Of a stretch of DNA of 64,000 nucleotides, positions 18,116-25,325 are shown in pieces. The DNA is from Tychonema sp. LEGE 06208 (GTDB taxonomy: Bacteria; Cyanobacteriota; Cyanobacteriia; Cyanobacteriales; Microcoleaceae). Location of the stretch: NCBI RefSeq assembly GCF_015207505.1, contig NZ_JADEWT010000006.1, positions 1-64,000 of the forward strand, read 5' to 3'. Each line of letters opens with the position of its first letter. The stretch's first letter is position 1. A model generated the notes under the pieces. The model did not search any database. It saw only the letters and a list, made by a program, of their open reading frames with translations, and had not been told where the DNA came from. The position numbers were made by a program, and so were the translations under genes.

Positions 18116-18841
18116 TTGCCAAAAACGACACCATTAGCTAATATTTTTAATGTCATGAAACAGCCAGGGAAAAAGTATCACCAGTCCAAGTGGGCGGCCT
18201 TCCTGCTCATCCTAACAGTAGGTTTTGGTGGTTGGCAATTTGGGTTGCCGGAACTCGCATCACTGTTTAATAATAGAGGCTTGGAAAACTACAAAGCCAA
18301 TCGATTGGCCGATACTCAACAAGCCTATGAGTTGGCGCTCGTTGTAGACCCCAAAAGCCGCGCGGCTCTTTACAATTTGGGATGGCTTTGCGAAGAGGTG
18401 CAAGATTTGCAATGCGCCCGAGGAAAATATCTGCAAGCTGCCAAACTAGGTCTGCCTGCTGCTTACAGCAATTTGGCGAGGTTATATATTCTTGAGAATA
18501 AAAACTATGCTGCTGCGGTTCACTTGCTGTGGCAAGGTTTGAAAGTAGCTGAGGACGATCGAGTTAAATATTCTTTACTTAAAAATTTGGGATGGGCGCG
18601 GCTGAAACAGGCTCGATATTCAGAAGCATTGCAACATCTGGATGCAGCCATTAAGCTTGATAGTGAAGGCCCAGCAACTTATTGCCTGAAAGCGCAAGTC
18701 CTAGAAGGGATGAAAAAAACGAAGGAAGCGCTACCGCAGTGGAAAATTTGTCTAAAGTATGCGGATTCTCAAGAGTTCGATGAGGATATATGGATAGGAA
18801 TGGCACGTCAACGATTAAAAGAGGAAAAAACAAATAAATGA
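18116..18841 (+). CDS. TPR-repeat protein with N-terminal membrane anchor
   Basis: A 241-residue protein. One hydrophobic segment ('WAAFLLILTVGFGGWQFGLP', ~25-44) precedes about four to five tetratricopeptide repeats (~50-235), e.g. 'YKANRLADTQQAYELALVVDPKSRAALYNLG', 'AAYSNLARLYILENKNYAAAVHLL' and 'AKQARYSEALQHLDAAIKLD'-like units. TPRs bind partner proteins; the helix probably anchors it so that the TPRs lie on the outer (periplasmic) face. The frame starts with TTG at 18116; an in-frame ATG at 18155 (MKQPGKKYHQ) is equally likely because neither has a clear ribosome site. Its TGA overlaps the ATG of the next small gene (ATGA), so the two are coupled. Confidence 0.72.
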   Translation: MPKTTPLANIFNVMKQPGKKYHQSKWAAFLLILTVGFGGWQFGLPELASLFNNRGLENYKANRLADTQQAYELALVVDPKSRAALYNLGWLCEEVQDLQCARGKYLQAAKLGLPAAYSNLARLYILENKNYAAAVHLLWQGLKVAEDDRVKYSLLKNLGWARLKQARYSEALQHLDAAIKLDSEGPATYCLKAQVLEGMKKTKEALPQWKICLKYADSQEFDEDIWIGMARQRLKEEKTNK

Positions 18842-19068
18842 AACGCACATTTTTGCTTTCATCAACCATACTGGCAATTATCACAGTATTGCAGTTCAGT
18901 CAAGCCTCAAAAGCACAGCCCACTCCTGCAACTGTTCAATCTACAGTTAATGAATCATCCGAAACGCCGTTCAGCTCGAATCAGTCAACGTGGCGGCGTT
19001 GCAGAGATAGAGATGGTGGAAATTATCCGTGTCCGAGATTCGTCATGCCTTCGGAGAGCGCAGAATAA
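18838..19068 (+). CDS. Small secreted protein coupled to the TPR gene
   Basis: A 76-residue unrecognised protein. A clear signal peptide (MKRTFLLSSTILAIITVLQF..ASKAQ) is followed by ~48 mature residues rich in Ser/Thr. A C-terminal cluster, 'WRRCRDRDGGNYPCPRF', contains two cysteines able to form one disulfide. The ATG overlaps the TPR stop codon, which strongly supports translation and a functional link: the anchored TPR protein may be its partner. I do not recognise the family. Confidence 0.6.
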   Translation: MKRTFLLSSTILAIITVLQFSQASKAQPTPATVQSTVNESSETPFSSNQSTWRRCRDRDGGNYPCPRFVMPSESAE

Positions 19069-19146
19069 AAGTTATTTTCCATAAATTTTGTAGGGTGTGA
19101 CACCAGCACTTTACATTTGCAGGTATGTAGTATGTAGTAATTTTAT

Positions 19147-19173
19147 GTAGGGTGCGTGCAGCGCGCACCCTAC
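19147..19173. repeat. Palindrome GTAGGGTGCG..CGCACCCTAC
   Basis: A compact hairpin with 10-bp arms. It is one member of the dispersed GGGTGCG(T)CA / TGACGCACCC repeat family also seen at 45114-45175 and 45993-46090. Confidence 0.6.
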
Positions 19174-19209
19174 TATCGATCGTGGCTGTGTTCGTACAGC
19201 CATCAAGTA

Positions 19210-19353
19210 ATATCGTTTCCTCTCTTCATCGGAATAGTAAATTCAAGCGTTGACTGTTGACTGTTGACTGTTAACTGTTGACTGTTGACTGTTGACTGTT
19301 GACTGTTGACTGTTGACTGTTAACATCATAAGGAATACAACCGGATTTGATAT
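19210..19353. repeat. Composite inverted-repeat element with heptamer core, copy B
   Basis: The left module ATATCGTTTCC-TCTCTTCATCGGAATAG and the right module AAGGAATACAACCGGATTTGATAT enclose about ten GTTGACT heptamers. It has the same architecture as copy A (5673-5773) and copy C (55502-55639), with a longer internal array. Confidence 0.7.
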
Positions 19354-19542
19354 AATATCATGTCCGGTCGATTGATAACAATAAAATTGGATCGCACGCG
19401 CGATCCGTTTTTGTGATGGTAATTTACCGGAGATGATATCAAAAGCTCGAAGAGCTCCTGCAACCGGCGAGCTTCGGGGAAAGCACTAAAAGAAACAAAT
19501 GCTTTTTGCAAAAGAACAGATGTTCTGTGCCAGCATTTTTAT

Positions 19543-20982
19543 CTACTCGCTGTCTGTCAAAGCTGAATTTTGCTGCTCCTGCGAGTTCCTGTAAAAACTA
19601 GCAACGATCGCCACCATCAACCACCACAGCATATTAACTTCTGGTCTGTACCAAACGGTATCGACAAAACCGTGGGCCATCATGCCGGTTAAAGTTGCGA
19701 TCGCCGCAATCAACCAAAACCCTTGATTCGATTTAAGATTTGGGGACGCTTCCTCTAAATTAGAGATATTAAATTGCGCGTCGCGCAATTTTTTGATCTG
19801 CAACAAACCTTGATTGACGGTGACAGTCATCAGCCACAGGAAAGACATTAAACCGATAAAGCCTGTTTCTACGGCAATTTCCAGCAGCACGGAATAAGCG
19901 CTCAAAGCAGTGAATTTCGGCTTCATATAAAGCGGATAAACTTTATTAAAGGCAGTATTTCCGGGGCCAATTCCGAGAATTGGCCGATCGCGAATCATGT
20001 CAATCACCGCATTCCAAACATTAATCCGAAAATTGTTGCTGCTGTCGCCGCGGCCGACAAACATACTCGAAACTCGATCGCGCAACGGCGCCACCAAAAG
20101 CACTCCCAAAATTAACGCACCAGCCAAACCTCCCAACCCTAACGGCAGCGCCCAAGTGCGCCAGAACCGAGGCATAGAAGGGCTGTACCAGTACCAAAGC
20201 AGCACTAAAAACACGACAAGCAGAGCCACAAAACCGATCCAAGCACCCCGGCTGTCGGTGTAGCGCAAACACGCGCAATTCACCACCAGCATCGTCAAGG
20301 CTAACAGTTTTGTTCCCCATCCTTTCCACACAAAAAGTGCGGCGGCGCTTAAGGCAATTGCTGGCAGTAAATAGGAACCGAGCAAATTTGGATTGCCCAA
20401 AAAGCTGTAAACTCGCGTGAGATCGGCTTGAGTTGATGTCGGATCGTTCCAAGTAGCTAATGGTGGCACTTGATCGATCCACTGCCGCACGCCGTAGAAA
20501 CTGACTACTAGAGCGACATTTAAATATACTGCAATCAACCAGGAACGCAGGCGGGGGTCTCGCAATATCCGCGCCATGAGGGCAAAAAACAGCAAATACA
20601 GCGTTAGCTTGCCCCAACCGACAAAAGCGGCGGCTTTCACCGGCGACATGGCGGTGGCGACGGTGGCAATACCCCAGTACAGCAGTACCAGCAAGTGAAT
20701 GGGTGTGAGGGCGATCGCGCGATCGTCAGAAACAGTGAGCAGCACCCAAAATGCTGCACCAGCAGCCATCAACAGCCCCACCAAGGCATTGTTCACCAAC
20801 GGGCCCATACTGAACGTCAAGGCCAGCAAACCAAAACCCAGAGGCTCCGCCCACTGCATCAGCCAGCTACTTTCTCGCCAACTGCGCGCATTGCCGATCG
20901 CCCAATTCAATAAATAACTGCCCTTTTGCCACTGAGAGAGCGGCAAATTTGCCAGACTTAACTGTTGCCAAACTGAATTCAT
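19543..20982 (-). CDS. ictB: IctB-type O-antigen ligase-like membrane protein
   Basis: A ~479-residue polytopic protein of the IctB / O-antigen ligase (Wzy_C) family, with about ten to twelve membrane helices and the conserved loop 'NFRINVWNAVIDMIRDRPILGIGPGNTAFNKVYPLYM' (~310-350). IctB was first described as a putative inorganic-carbon transporter in cyanobacteria, but the family resemblance points to polysaccharide ligase/polymerase activity, and its real function is disputed. The open frame extends nine codons upstream to 21009, into heptamer repeats. The ATG at 20982 (MNSVWQQLSL) matches the usual cyanobacterial start and is preferred. Confidence 0.9.
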   Translation of the reverse strand: MNSVWQQLSLANLPLSQWQKGSYLLNWAIGNARSWRESSWLMQWAEPLGFGLLALTFSMGPLVNNALVGLLMAAGAAFWVLLTVSDDRAIALTPIHLLVLLYWGIATVATAMSPVKAAAFVGWGKLTLYLLFFALMARILRDPRLRSWLIAVYLNVALVVSFYGVRQWIDQVPPLATWNDPTSTQADLTRVYSFLGNPNLLGSYLLPAIALSAAALFVWKGWGTKLLALTMLVVNCACLRYTDSRGAWIGFVALLVVFLVLLWYWYSPSMPRFWRTWALPLGLGGLAGALILGVLLVAPLRDRVSSMFVGRGDSSNNFRINVWNAVIDMIRDRPILGIGPGNTAFNKVYPLYMKPKFTALSAYSVLLEIAVETGFIGLMSFLWLMTVTVNQGLLQIKKLRDAQFNISNLEEASPNLKSNQGFWLIAAIATLTGMMAHGFVDTVWYRPEVNMLWWLMVAIVASFYRNSQEQQNSALTDSE

Positions 20983-20997
20983 TTCTATTTTAGATTT

Positions 20998-21208
20998 GTA
21001 ATTAGTCATTAGTCATTGGTCATTAGTCATTGGTCATTAGTCATTAGGGAATTGTTAGCTGTTAACTGTTAACTGTTGACTGTTAACAACTGTTTTCCTG
21101 CCAACTGCCAACTGCCAACTAACAATTAACAACTGCCAACTAACAACTGCCAACTAACAACTGCCAACTAACAACTGCCAACTACCAACTACCAACTGCC
21201 AACTGACT
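20998..21208. repeat. Heptamer arrays (GTCATTG, ACTGCCA, ACTAACA)
   Basis: The gap between ictB and the kinase-like gene is filled by three different heptamer arrays in series: GTCATTG/GTCATTA, GTTAACT and CCAACTA/CCAACTG. No gene. Confidence 0.85.
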
Positions 21209-22102
21209 TCACCCTTCCAACAACTCCGTAGCATTAGTGCAGGGGAGCCAGAGCACGTAGCGATATCCAGATTCCGGGGTGCCTTGAATCGAGAGTTGGC
21301 CGCCTTGAATTTCCACCAACTGGCAGCAAAGCAGCAGCCCCAATCGTTCCCTAGCCCCGTAACCAGCTAACACCGGTGCGGTATCCGCGGCATTCTCGGC
21401 CACCAAAGCCGCCAACTCAGAAAACGCCAGCGTTAACCGCTGGGCACTCTGTATCTGTGTCGTCAGTTGCGGTTCGAGTTCCGGGGAAGAGGTTTCGGAG
21501 TTCGATCGCCAACCGCTACCTGCTGTGGCCTTCAACAAGTAGTCGGAGTAGAGTTTAGCATGGGGCAAACTTTCTCCCAACCAAGGATGAAAAACCCAAA
21601 CTCCGATGTTGATACCGTCTTCTTTCCGAGAAACGTGGACTCGAATCACGCTGCCTGCCCCAGCCGATTGAATAATGCTAAAAATTAAGTGGTGCAGCAT
21701 TTGCTGAACCTTATCCTTATCTGCCAACCAGATGCGCGGCCCGGGCCCGATGGTGAAATTAATTTCTTGCTCTCGCCTACTTGCCGCCGGCGACAGGGTT
21801 GTCACAACTTGCTGACACAAACCTTCTATATCGACTGCGACTCGCTTCAAGGTGAAAGCCGATTCATCGAGATTTGCTAGTTCCAAAATTTCTTCAACTA
21901 GCGATCGCAAACACCGACTGCTGTCTTGAATCACGTCGATATATTCTTTTTGCTTGCTCGTCAACGGCCCGTAAATTTCTTGGCTCAACACGCTCGCCAT
22001 GCCGATGACAGAAGTGAGTGGGGTGAGCAATTCCTGCGCTAAATGATTCAGCAGTTTTACCTTGATTGAGTTAGTCAACAAATCGATAGGTTTGTTATTC
22101 AT
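21209..22102 (-). CDS. Degenerate sensor histidine kinase homologue (pseudokinase)
   Basis: A 297-residue cytoplasmic protein with the layout of a histidine kinase: HisKA-like ~13-80, HATPase-like ~120-290. In the H-box the sequence is 'LNHLAQELLTPLTS', so Gln23 sits where the phospho-accepting His (S-H-E-L-x-T-P-L) should be. The N-box reads 'QQMLHHLIFSIIQSA' without the canonical asparagines. The G1 region ('VWVFHPWLGESLPHA') is unrecognisable, and only the G2-like 'RERLGLLLCCQLVEIQGGQLSIQGTPESG' is well kept. It should therefore not autophosphorylate; a regulatory or scaffolding role is likely. No sensor domain or response regulator is adjacent. Confidence 0.8.
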   Translation of the reverse strand: MNNKPIDLLTNSIKVKLLNHLAQELLTPLTSVIGMASVLSQEIYGPLTSKQKEYIDVIQDSSRCLRSLVEEILELANLDESAFTLKRVAVDIEGLCQQVVTTLSPAASRREQEINFTIGPGPRIWLADKDKVQQMLHHLIFSIIQSAGAGSVIRVHVSRKEDGINIGVWVFHPWLGESLPHAKLYSDYLLKATAGSGWRSNSETSSPELEPQLTTQIQSAQRLTLAFSELAALVAENAADTAPVLAGYGARERLGLLLCCQLVEIQGGQLSIQGTPESGYRYVLWLPCTNATELLEG

Positions 22103-22194
22103 CGGTGATTTTTTTGGTTTTATTATGGCTCGTTGATTATTAGTGGTTCATTATACCTCTTTCTCAAGTCTATAACAACTTGTTGGCAGTTGCA

Positions 22195-22500
22195 GACTTT
22201 AGTTAACTGATGACTGTTGACTGTTAACTGTTGGCTGTTGGCTGTTGGCTGCTGACTGTTGACTGTTAGTTGTTAGTTGTTGTTTGTTAGTTGTTAGTTG
22301 TTAGTTGTTAGTTATTGTTTGTTAGTTATTGTTTGTTAGTTGTTAGGAATTGAGAATGGGAAATTGGGAATTCGTAGCAAGTAACCAATAACCAATAACC
22401 AATAACCAACAACCAATAACCAATAACCAATAACCAATAACCAACAACCAATAACCAATAACCAATAACTACTAACTACTGACTACTGACTACTGACTAA
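22195..22500. repeat. Heptamer arrays (GTTGACT, TTGTTAG, AACCAAT)
   Basis: Consecutive arrays of GTTGACT/GTTGGCT, TAGTTGT and CAATAAC/CAACAAC units up to the acyltransferase stop codon. The unique spacer GAATTGAGAATGGGAAATTG sits between them. No gene. Confidence 0.85.
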
Positions 22501-23939
22501 TTAATCATTGCTTCTAAAGCTGATTGCAAATCTTGAGTGAGTTCGGCAACTGCTAACCGGCGGCCCTTTTGATATCCCTGCCAGCGATCGCCCACTGAGA
22601 GGGGTTCGCCCACGGTCATTTGCACCTGCTGTTTGCCCAAAGAAGGTCGCCCGAAAGGATTTCCGCCTTTGATGCGAGTCAGTACATCCCACAGCAGTAA
22701 AGTTGTTTCTGCCAAACGTTCTGCAGTCAGTTTTTCTTGGACGTACCTGCCGGTAACGGAGACGAAACTTTCGACAAGTCTCATGTGCCACATCCGCAGA
22801 CTTGCTTCTTCGGCGAGGCGATCGGCTAATCCTCTTTCTAAGGGACAAAGTGCTGCAATATCTTTGATATCTTCTCGATAGATATAGTCCCAGCCTGCTT
22901 GTTCCAGACGGCGACAGCGGTCTATCAAACTACCTTTGGGCTTTAAGTTAAAATATTCTTCTGCTACTTGCAAAGCCACGTCTAACAGTGCTGTCAGTCG
23001 AGCAACCATCACTTCATTGCCCGAATCGTTGGCAGTTGTATCTGGTAGCGATAATGATGTTAAAATAGAGGTCGTTGGCTGTATTTTTTTATGATAAAAA
23101 CGGCTGTAAAACTCGGACATTACTGTTAACAAGTGGCTGCCAAGTCGAATCAGGCGCAGATATTGAAATTTGTAATTTTCCTCTTCGGGATCGAAATTTT
23201 CTGCCTCTAAATTGGCGGTGTTGGTGCGGTCTAAGGGTGGGAGTCCGCAATCTATTTCTAATTGAGTTAAAAGTTTTTCTAGGGGTTCCCAAGGCGGGTT
23301 GACATAGCGGTATTGAATGCCGATCGGCACAATTAACACTTTTTCCTCAGTACGTCCGGCTTTGAACAAATCTTCAACGCACCAGAAGCCCATTTGAGCG
23401 ATTCCCGGTTCGAGGGGGCTAACTATTTCATTGTGGCCGTTGGTAGCGCCTTCTGGGGCGGCGGCGATGGGAAATTGGCTGTTGGCGAATAAATCGCGGG
23501 CCGATCGCAATCCGGCGCGATCGATTTTACCGCGAACGATCGGAGTACCGCCGAGGCGAGAATACAGCCAGCCGACTCCAGCACCGGCCCAGAGGGGAAT
23601 TCCGCGATCGTAGATAAAGTGGGAATGTACCGGGAATTGTAGGGGAATGCCTTTGGCGCGCGCTGTTTGGGGTACGAGTTTCCAAATTAGTTGTCCCAAA
23701 CAGTAGGGATCGTCGGAGTTGGGGTGGCGGAAGGCTAGCAGGAAGCGAACTTTCTGATTTTGAAATTGGTGGAATAGTTCGGCGAGGGTTTCGACGTTTT
23801 CGGCTTGAATGTGGCTGATATTCGTCCGAAATCGCAGCCAGCAGGGGAGTATTTGTTGGCAGCCAAGCATTACTAGGGGGTTATAGGCTGGGGGGATGAA
23901 TTCTAGCGGTGGCTGAACTTGGCTAATTGAATTCGGCAT
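22497..23939 (-). CDS. PlsC-like 1-acyl-glycerol-3-phosphate acyltransferase family protein
   Basis: A 480-residue protein with a glycerolipid acyltransferase core at ~65-260. The catalytic HX4D is in 'FRHPNSDDPYC'. 'FPVHSHFIYDRGIPLWAGAGVGWLYSRLGGTPIVRG' corresponds to the substrate-binding block, and 'AAPEGATNGHNEIVSPLEPGIAQMGF' to the EGT-like motif. The remaining ~220 residues are helical and peculiar to a cyanobacterial subgroup. It may acylate a lysophospholipid or glycolipid at the membrane, though no transmembrane helix is evident. It is larger than PlsC (~240 aa), so the exact substrate is open. Confidence 0.8.
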   Translation of the reverse strand: MPNSISQVQPPLEFIPPAYNPLVMLGCQQILPCWLRFRTNISHIQAENVETLAELFHQFQNQKVRFLLAFRHPNSDDPYCLGQLIWKLVPQTARAKGIPLQFPVHSHFIYDRGIPLWAGAGVGWLYSRLGGTPIVRGKIDRAGLRSARDLFANSQFPIAAAPEGATNGHNEIVSPLEPGIAQMGFWCVEDLFKAGRTEEKVLIVPIGIQYRYVNPPWEPLEKLLTQLEIDCGLPPLDRTNTANLEAENFDPEEENYKFQYLRLIRLGSHLLTVMSEFYSRFYHKKIQPTTSILTSLSLPDTTANDSGNEVMVARLTALLDVALQVAEEYFNLKPKGSLIDRCRRLEQAGWDYIYREDIKDIAALCPLERGLADRLAEEASLRMWHMRLVESFVSVTGRYVQEKLTAERLAETTLLLWDVLTRIKGGNPFGRPSLGKQQVQMTVGEPLSVGDRWQGYQKGRRLAVAELTQDLQSALEAMIN

Positions 23940-24008
23940 TTGGGGATTTGAGATTGGAGATTTCTAGACTGCAGTAAGAATTGGAAATTTTTACTGGTTT
24001 TCTACTCT

Positions 24009-24105
24009 ATCAGGACTTACGCAGAAGGAGTAAAAAAACAGGTTTTTTACCCTATAGCCGCGGCTGCAACGACATATTTTGGTAAAAAACCCCCGTTTCT
24101 GCATA
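24009..24105. repeat. ~97-bp element with GACTTACGCA / TGCGTAAGTC-type ends
   Basis: AGGACTTACGCA at the left and TGCATAAGTTTT at the right are imperfect inverted repeats. The inner arms AAAAACAGGTTTTTTACC and GGTAAAAAACCC also pair. A relative with the same ends is at 35845-35937, and single ends occur near 32640, 37145 and 57580. Confidence 0.55.
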
Positions 24106-24251
24106 AGTTTTATATAACTGATATCTTGCACCATTCGAGGGCAAGCTATAAGGGCGGGTTCATCAACAGCCTTCTCATGTTGCAAACAGGTTAAATAAAC
24201 CCGCCCCCACCCACCAAAAAGCTCCTTATTGATATTGGTGCAACAGCTCAG

Positions 24252-24359
24252 ATACAGCAGATTCCACGTTTATGAAGGACACCCGCCTATCGATCTATGT
24301 CGCCGTAGGGACACGGCACTGCCGTGTCCCTACTTCAATAAACCTGGAATACGCTGTAT
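24252..24359 (+). repeat. MITE-like repeat with TGCCGTGTCCC palindrome, copy 1
   Basis: The terminal inverted repeats ATACAGCAGATTCCA / TGGAATACGCTGTAT enclose the perfect palindrome GTAGGGACACGGCA-CTGCCGTGTCCCTAC. Full relatives lie at 30059-30167 and, in reverse orientation, at 33477-33572. Isolated TGCCGTGTCC palindromes also occur at 25018-25105. Confidence 0.75.
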
Positions 24360-24434
24360 AACCCATTTGGGATCTGTGATGGTGAGCTAAAATCAGAAAG
24401 AAATGCCGTAGGGCAGCAGCTTAACTGACTCATA
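24360..24434 (+). repeat. Left arm of inverted repeat flanking the cyanobactin locus
   Basis: The sequence after the MITE (AACCCATTTGGGATCTGTGA, TGGTGAGCTAAAATCAGAAA, GCAGCTTAACTGACTCATA) is matched on the other strand beside the right-hand MITE at ~33396-33476. With the MITEs this gives roughly 180 bp of inverted repetition on both sides of the locus. Confidence 0.7.
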
Positions 24435-24535
24435 GTGGAAAATCATCAGAAAATTGGGTAGAAACCTCGTCCTTTTAGGACGGCTTTATATTACAATATA
24501 ATTGGTCAACGACCCACCCGAGACGATGGATCAAA

Positions 24536-24811
24536 CAGCCTATACGAGCGAAGTTCAGCCTTGTGCTGGCGGCGAAGCAAAATCGGTAGACCGGGAAAAG
24601 AGGATAGGGCAATGGTAAACATCCCTAGAATCAAAACTACGAAGAATTCCGTTTGGTATTCGATACGTAAAAACCGCAGGGCTTGCGGGGTTAGTCTGTG
24701 GAGCGAACATAAGACCAAATCTCTTTTAGGGTGGAGGCAGTTGCGAAGAAGCAGAAATTCAAATCGTGAGGTTTGGGAATCCCCGTACCTTCAGGTCGGG
24801 GTGGATGTCAA
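24536..24811 (+). pseudogene. IS200/IS605-family tnpB 3' remnant and right end
   Basis: The 3' part of a TnpB gene survives without the rest. One frame reads 'VKTAGLAGLVCGANIRPNLF' (~24655-24720), the usual TnpB C-terminal region after the zinc ribbon. A shifted frame reads 'GLGIPVPSGRGGCQ' (~24770-24811), the peptide typically encoded by the right-end hairpin. The hairpin CCCCG-TACCTTCAGGT-CGGGG followed by TGGATGTCAA is a classic IS605 right end, and in intact elements this region overlaps the guide (omega) RNA. A CGTCCTTTTAGGACG hairpin at ~24467-24481 may be a left-end relic. Frameshifts show that it is dead. Confidence 0.6.
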
Positions 24812-24910
24812 TGAGCCATTACTACCCCAGAAGCAGAAAACTAGACCCCCTGTGCGGACAAAGAGACAAATCTGGGAGGGGATATTCGATCGACTAAACA
24901 ATGGCTGTAG
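24811..24910 (+). pseudogene. IS5-family transposase N-terminal fragment
   Basis: It encodes 'EPLLPQKQKTRPPVRTKR' and 'WEGIFDRLNNGC', the N-terminal DUF4096 part of an IS5-family transposase, directly abutting the tnpB right end. Homology stops abruptly after 'NNGC'. A longer, better-preserved copy of the same fragment lies in opposite orientation at 32707-32913. Confidence 0.75.
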
Positions 24911-25156
24911 TAGAAGGATCGAGGCTAGAGGAATGGGAGTTTGTAGGGGCGGCAAGAGGCGATATTTTTTGCAGCCTCATATCAATTCCGTTAGCATCGG
25001 AATGATATAAACGGAGGACACGGCAGTGCCGTGTCCCTACAATCGATCGTGGTAGGGACACGGCAGTGCCGTGTCCTCGCTTATCATTCCGGCACTGCCG
25101 TGTCCTCGCTTATCATTCCGGTGCAGCCGGAATTGATATCACATCACGCCTCCAGC
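24911..25156. repeat. Repeat-rich spacer downstream of the patG-like gene
   Basis: It contains a short ATATCAATTCCG-TTAGCA-TCGGAATGATAT inverted repeat (~24979-25008) that uses the terminal sequence of the composite element. Three or four ACACGGCAGTGCCGTGT palindromes follow (25018-25105), then a GTGCAGCCGGAATTGATAT end module (~25120-25139). No gene. Confidence 0.65.
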
Positions 25157-25325
25157 TTACTTCGGCACAGACCACGATCGCACTTCACCCAAAGTAACGG
25201 GCATGGGATCTCTCACGTCAATAGTGAACCGGAAAACTTTCTTGGCCCGACTGCTGTTTTCTGGGTCAAAAAACTTCAATTTCACATCCCAACAGTCGCT
25301 ATCCAGACGGCAGAAAGGGCTTTTT
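25157..25325 (-). pseudogene. Out-of-frame 3' end of the patG-like gene
   Basis: After codon VEK the annotated frame diverges into a short nonsense tail. Shifting by one base restores 'SPFCRLDSDCWDVKLKFF', 'DPENSSRAKKVFRFTIDV' and 'LGEVRSWSVPK' followed by TAA at 25157-25159. This is nearly identical to the C-terminus of the patA-like gene (30458 onwards). The break is a homopolymer: five T on the plus strand (25321-25325) where the patA copy has six. Restored, the protein would have 723 residues. Confidence 0.8.

Noticed and set aside
19326-19511. Minus-strand 61-codon frame downstream of ictB
   Set aside because: It starts next to repeat copy B, has no conserved pattern and no ribosome site.
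24561-25010. A 149-codon plus-strand gene
   Set aside because: It is a chance frame crossing a tnpB remnant, an IS5 transposase fragment and palindromic repeats; the parts belong to different elements.
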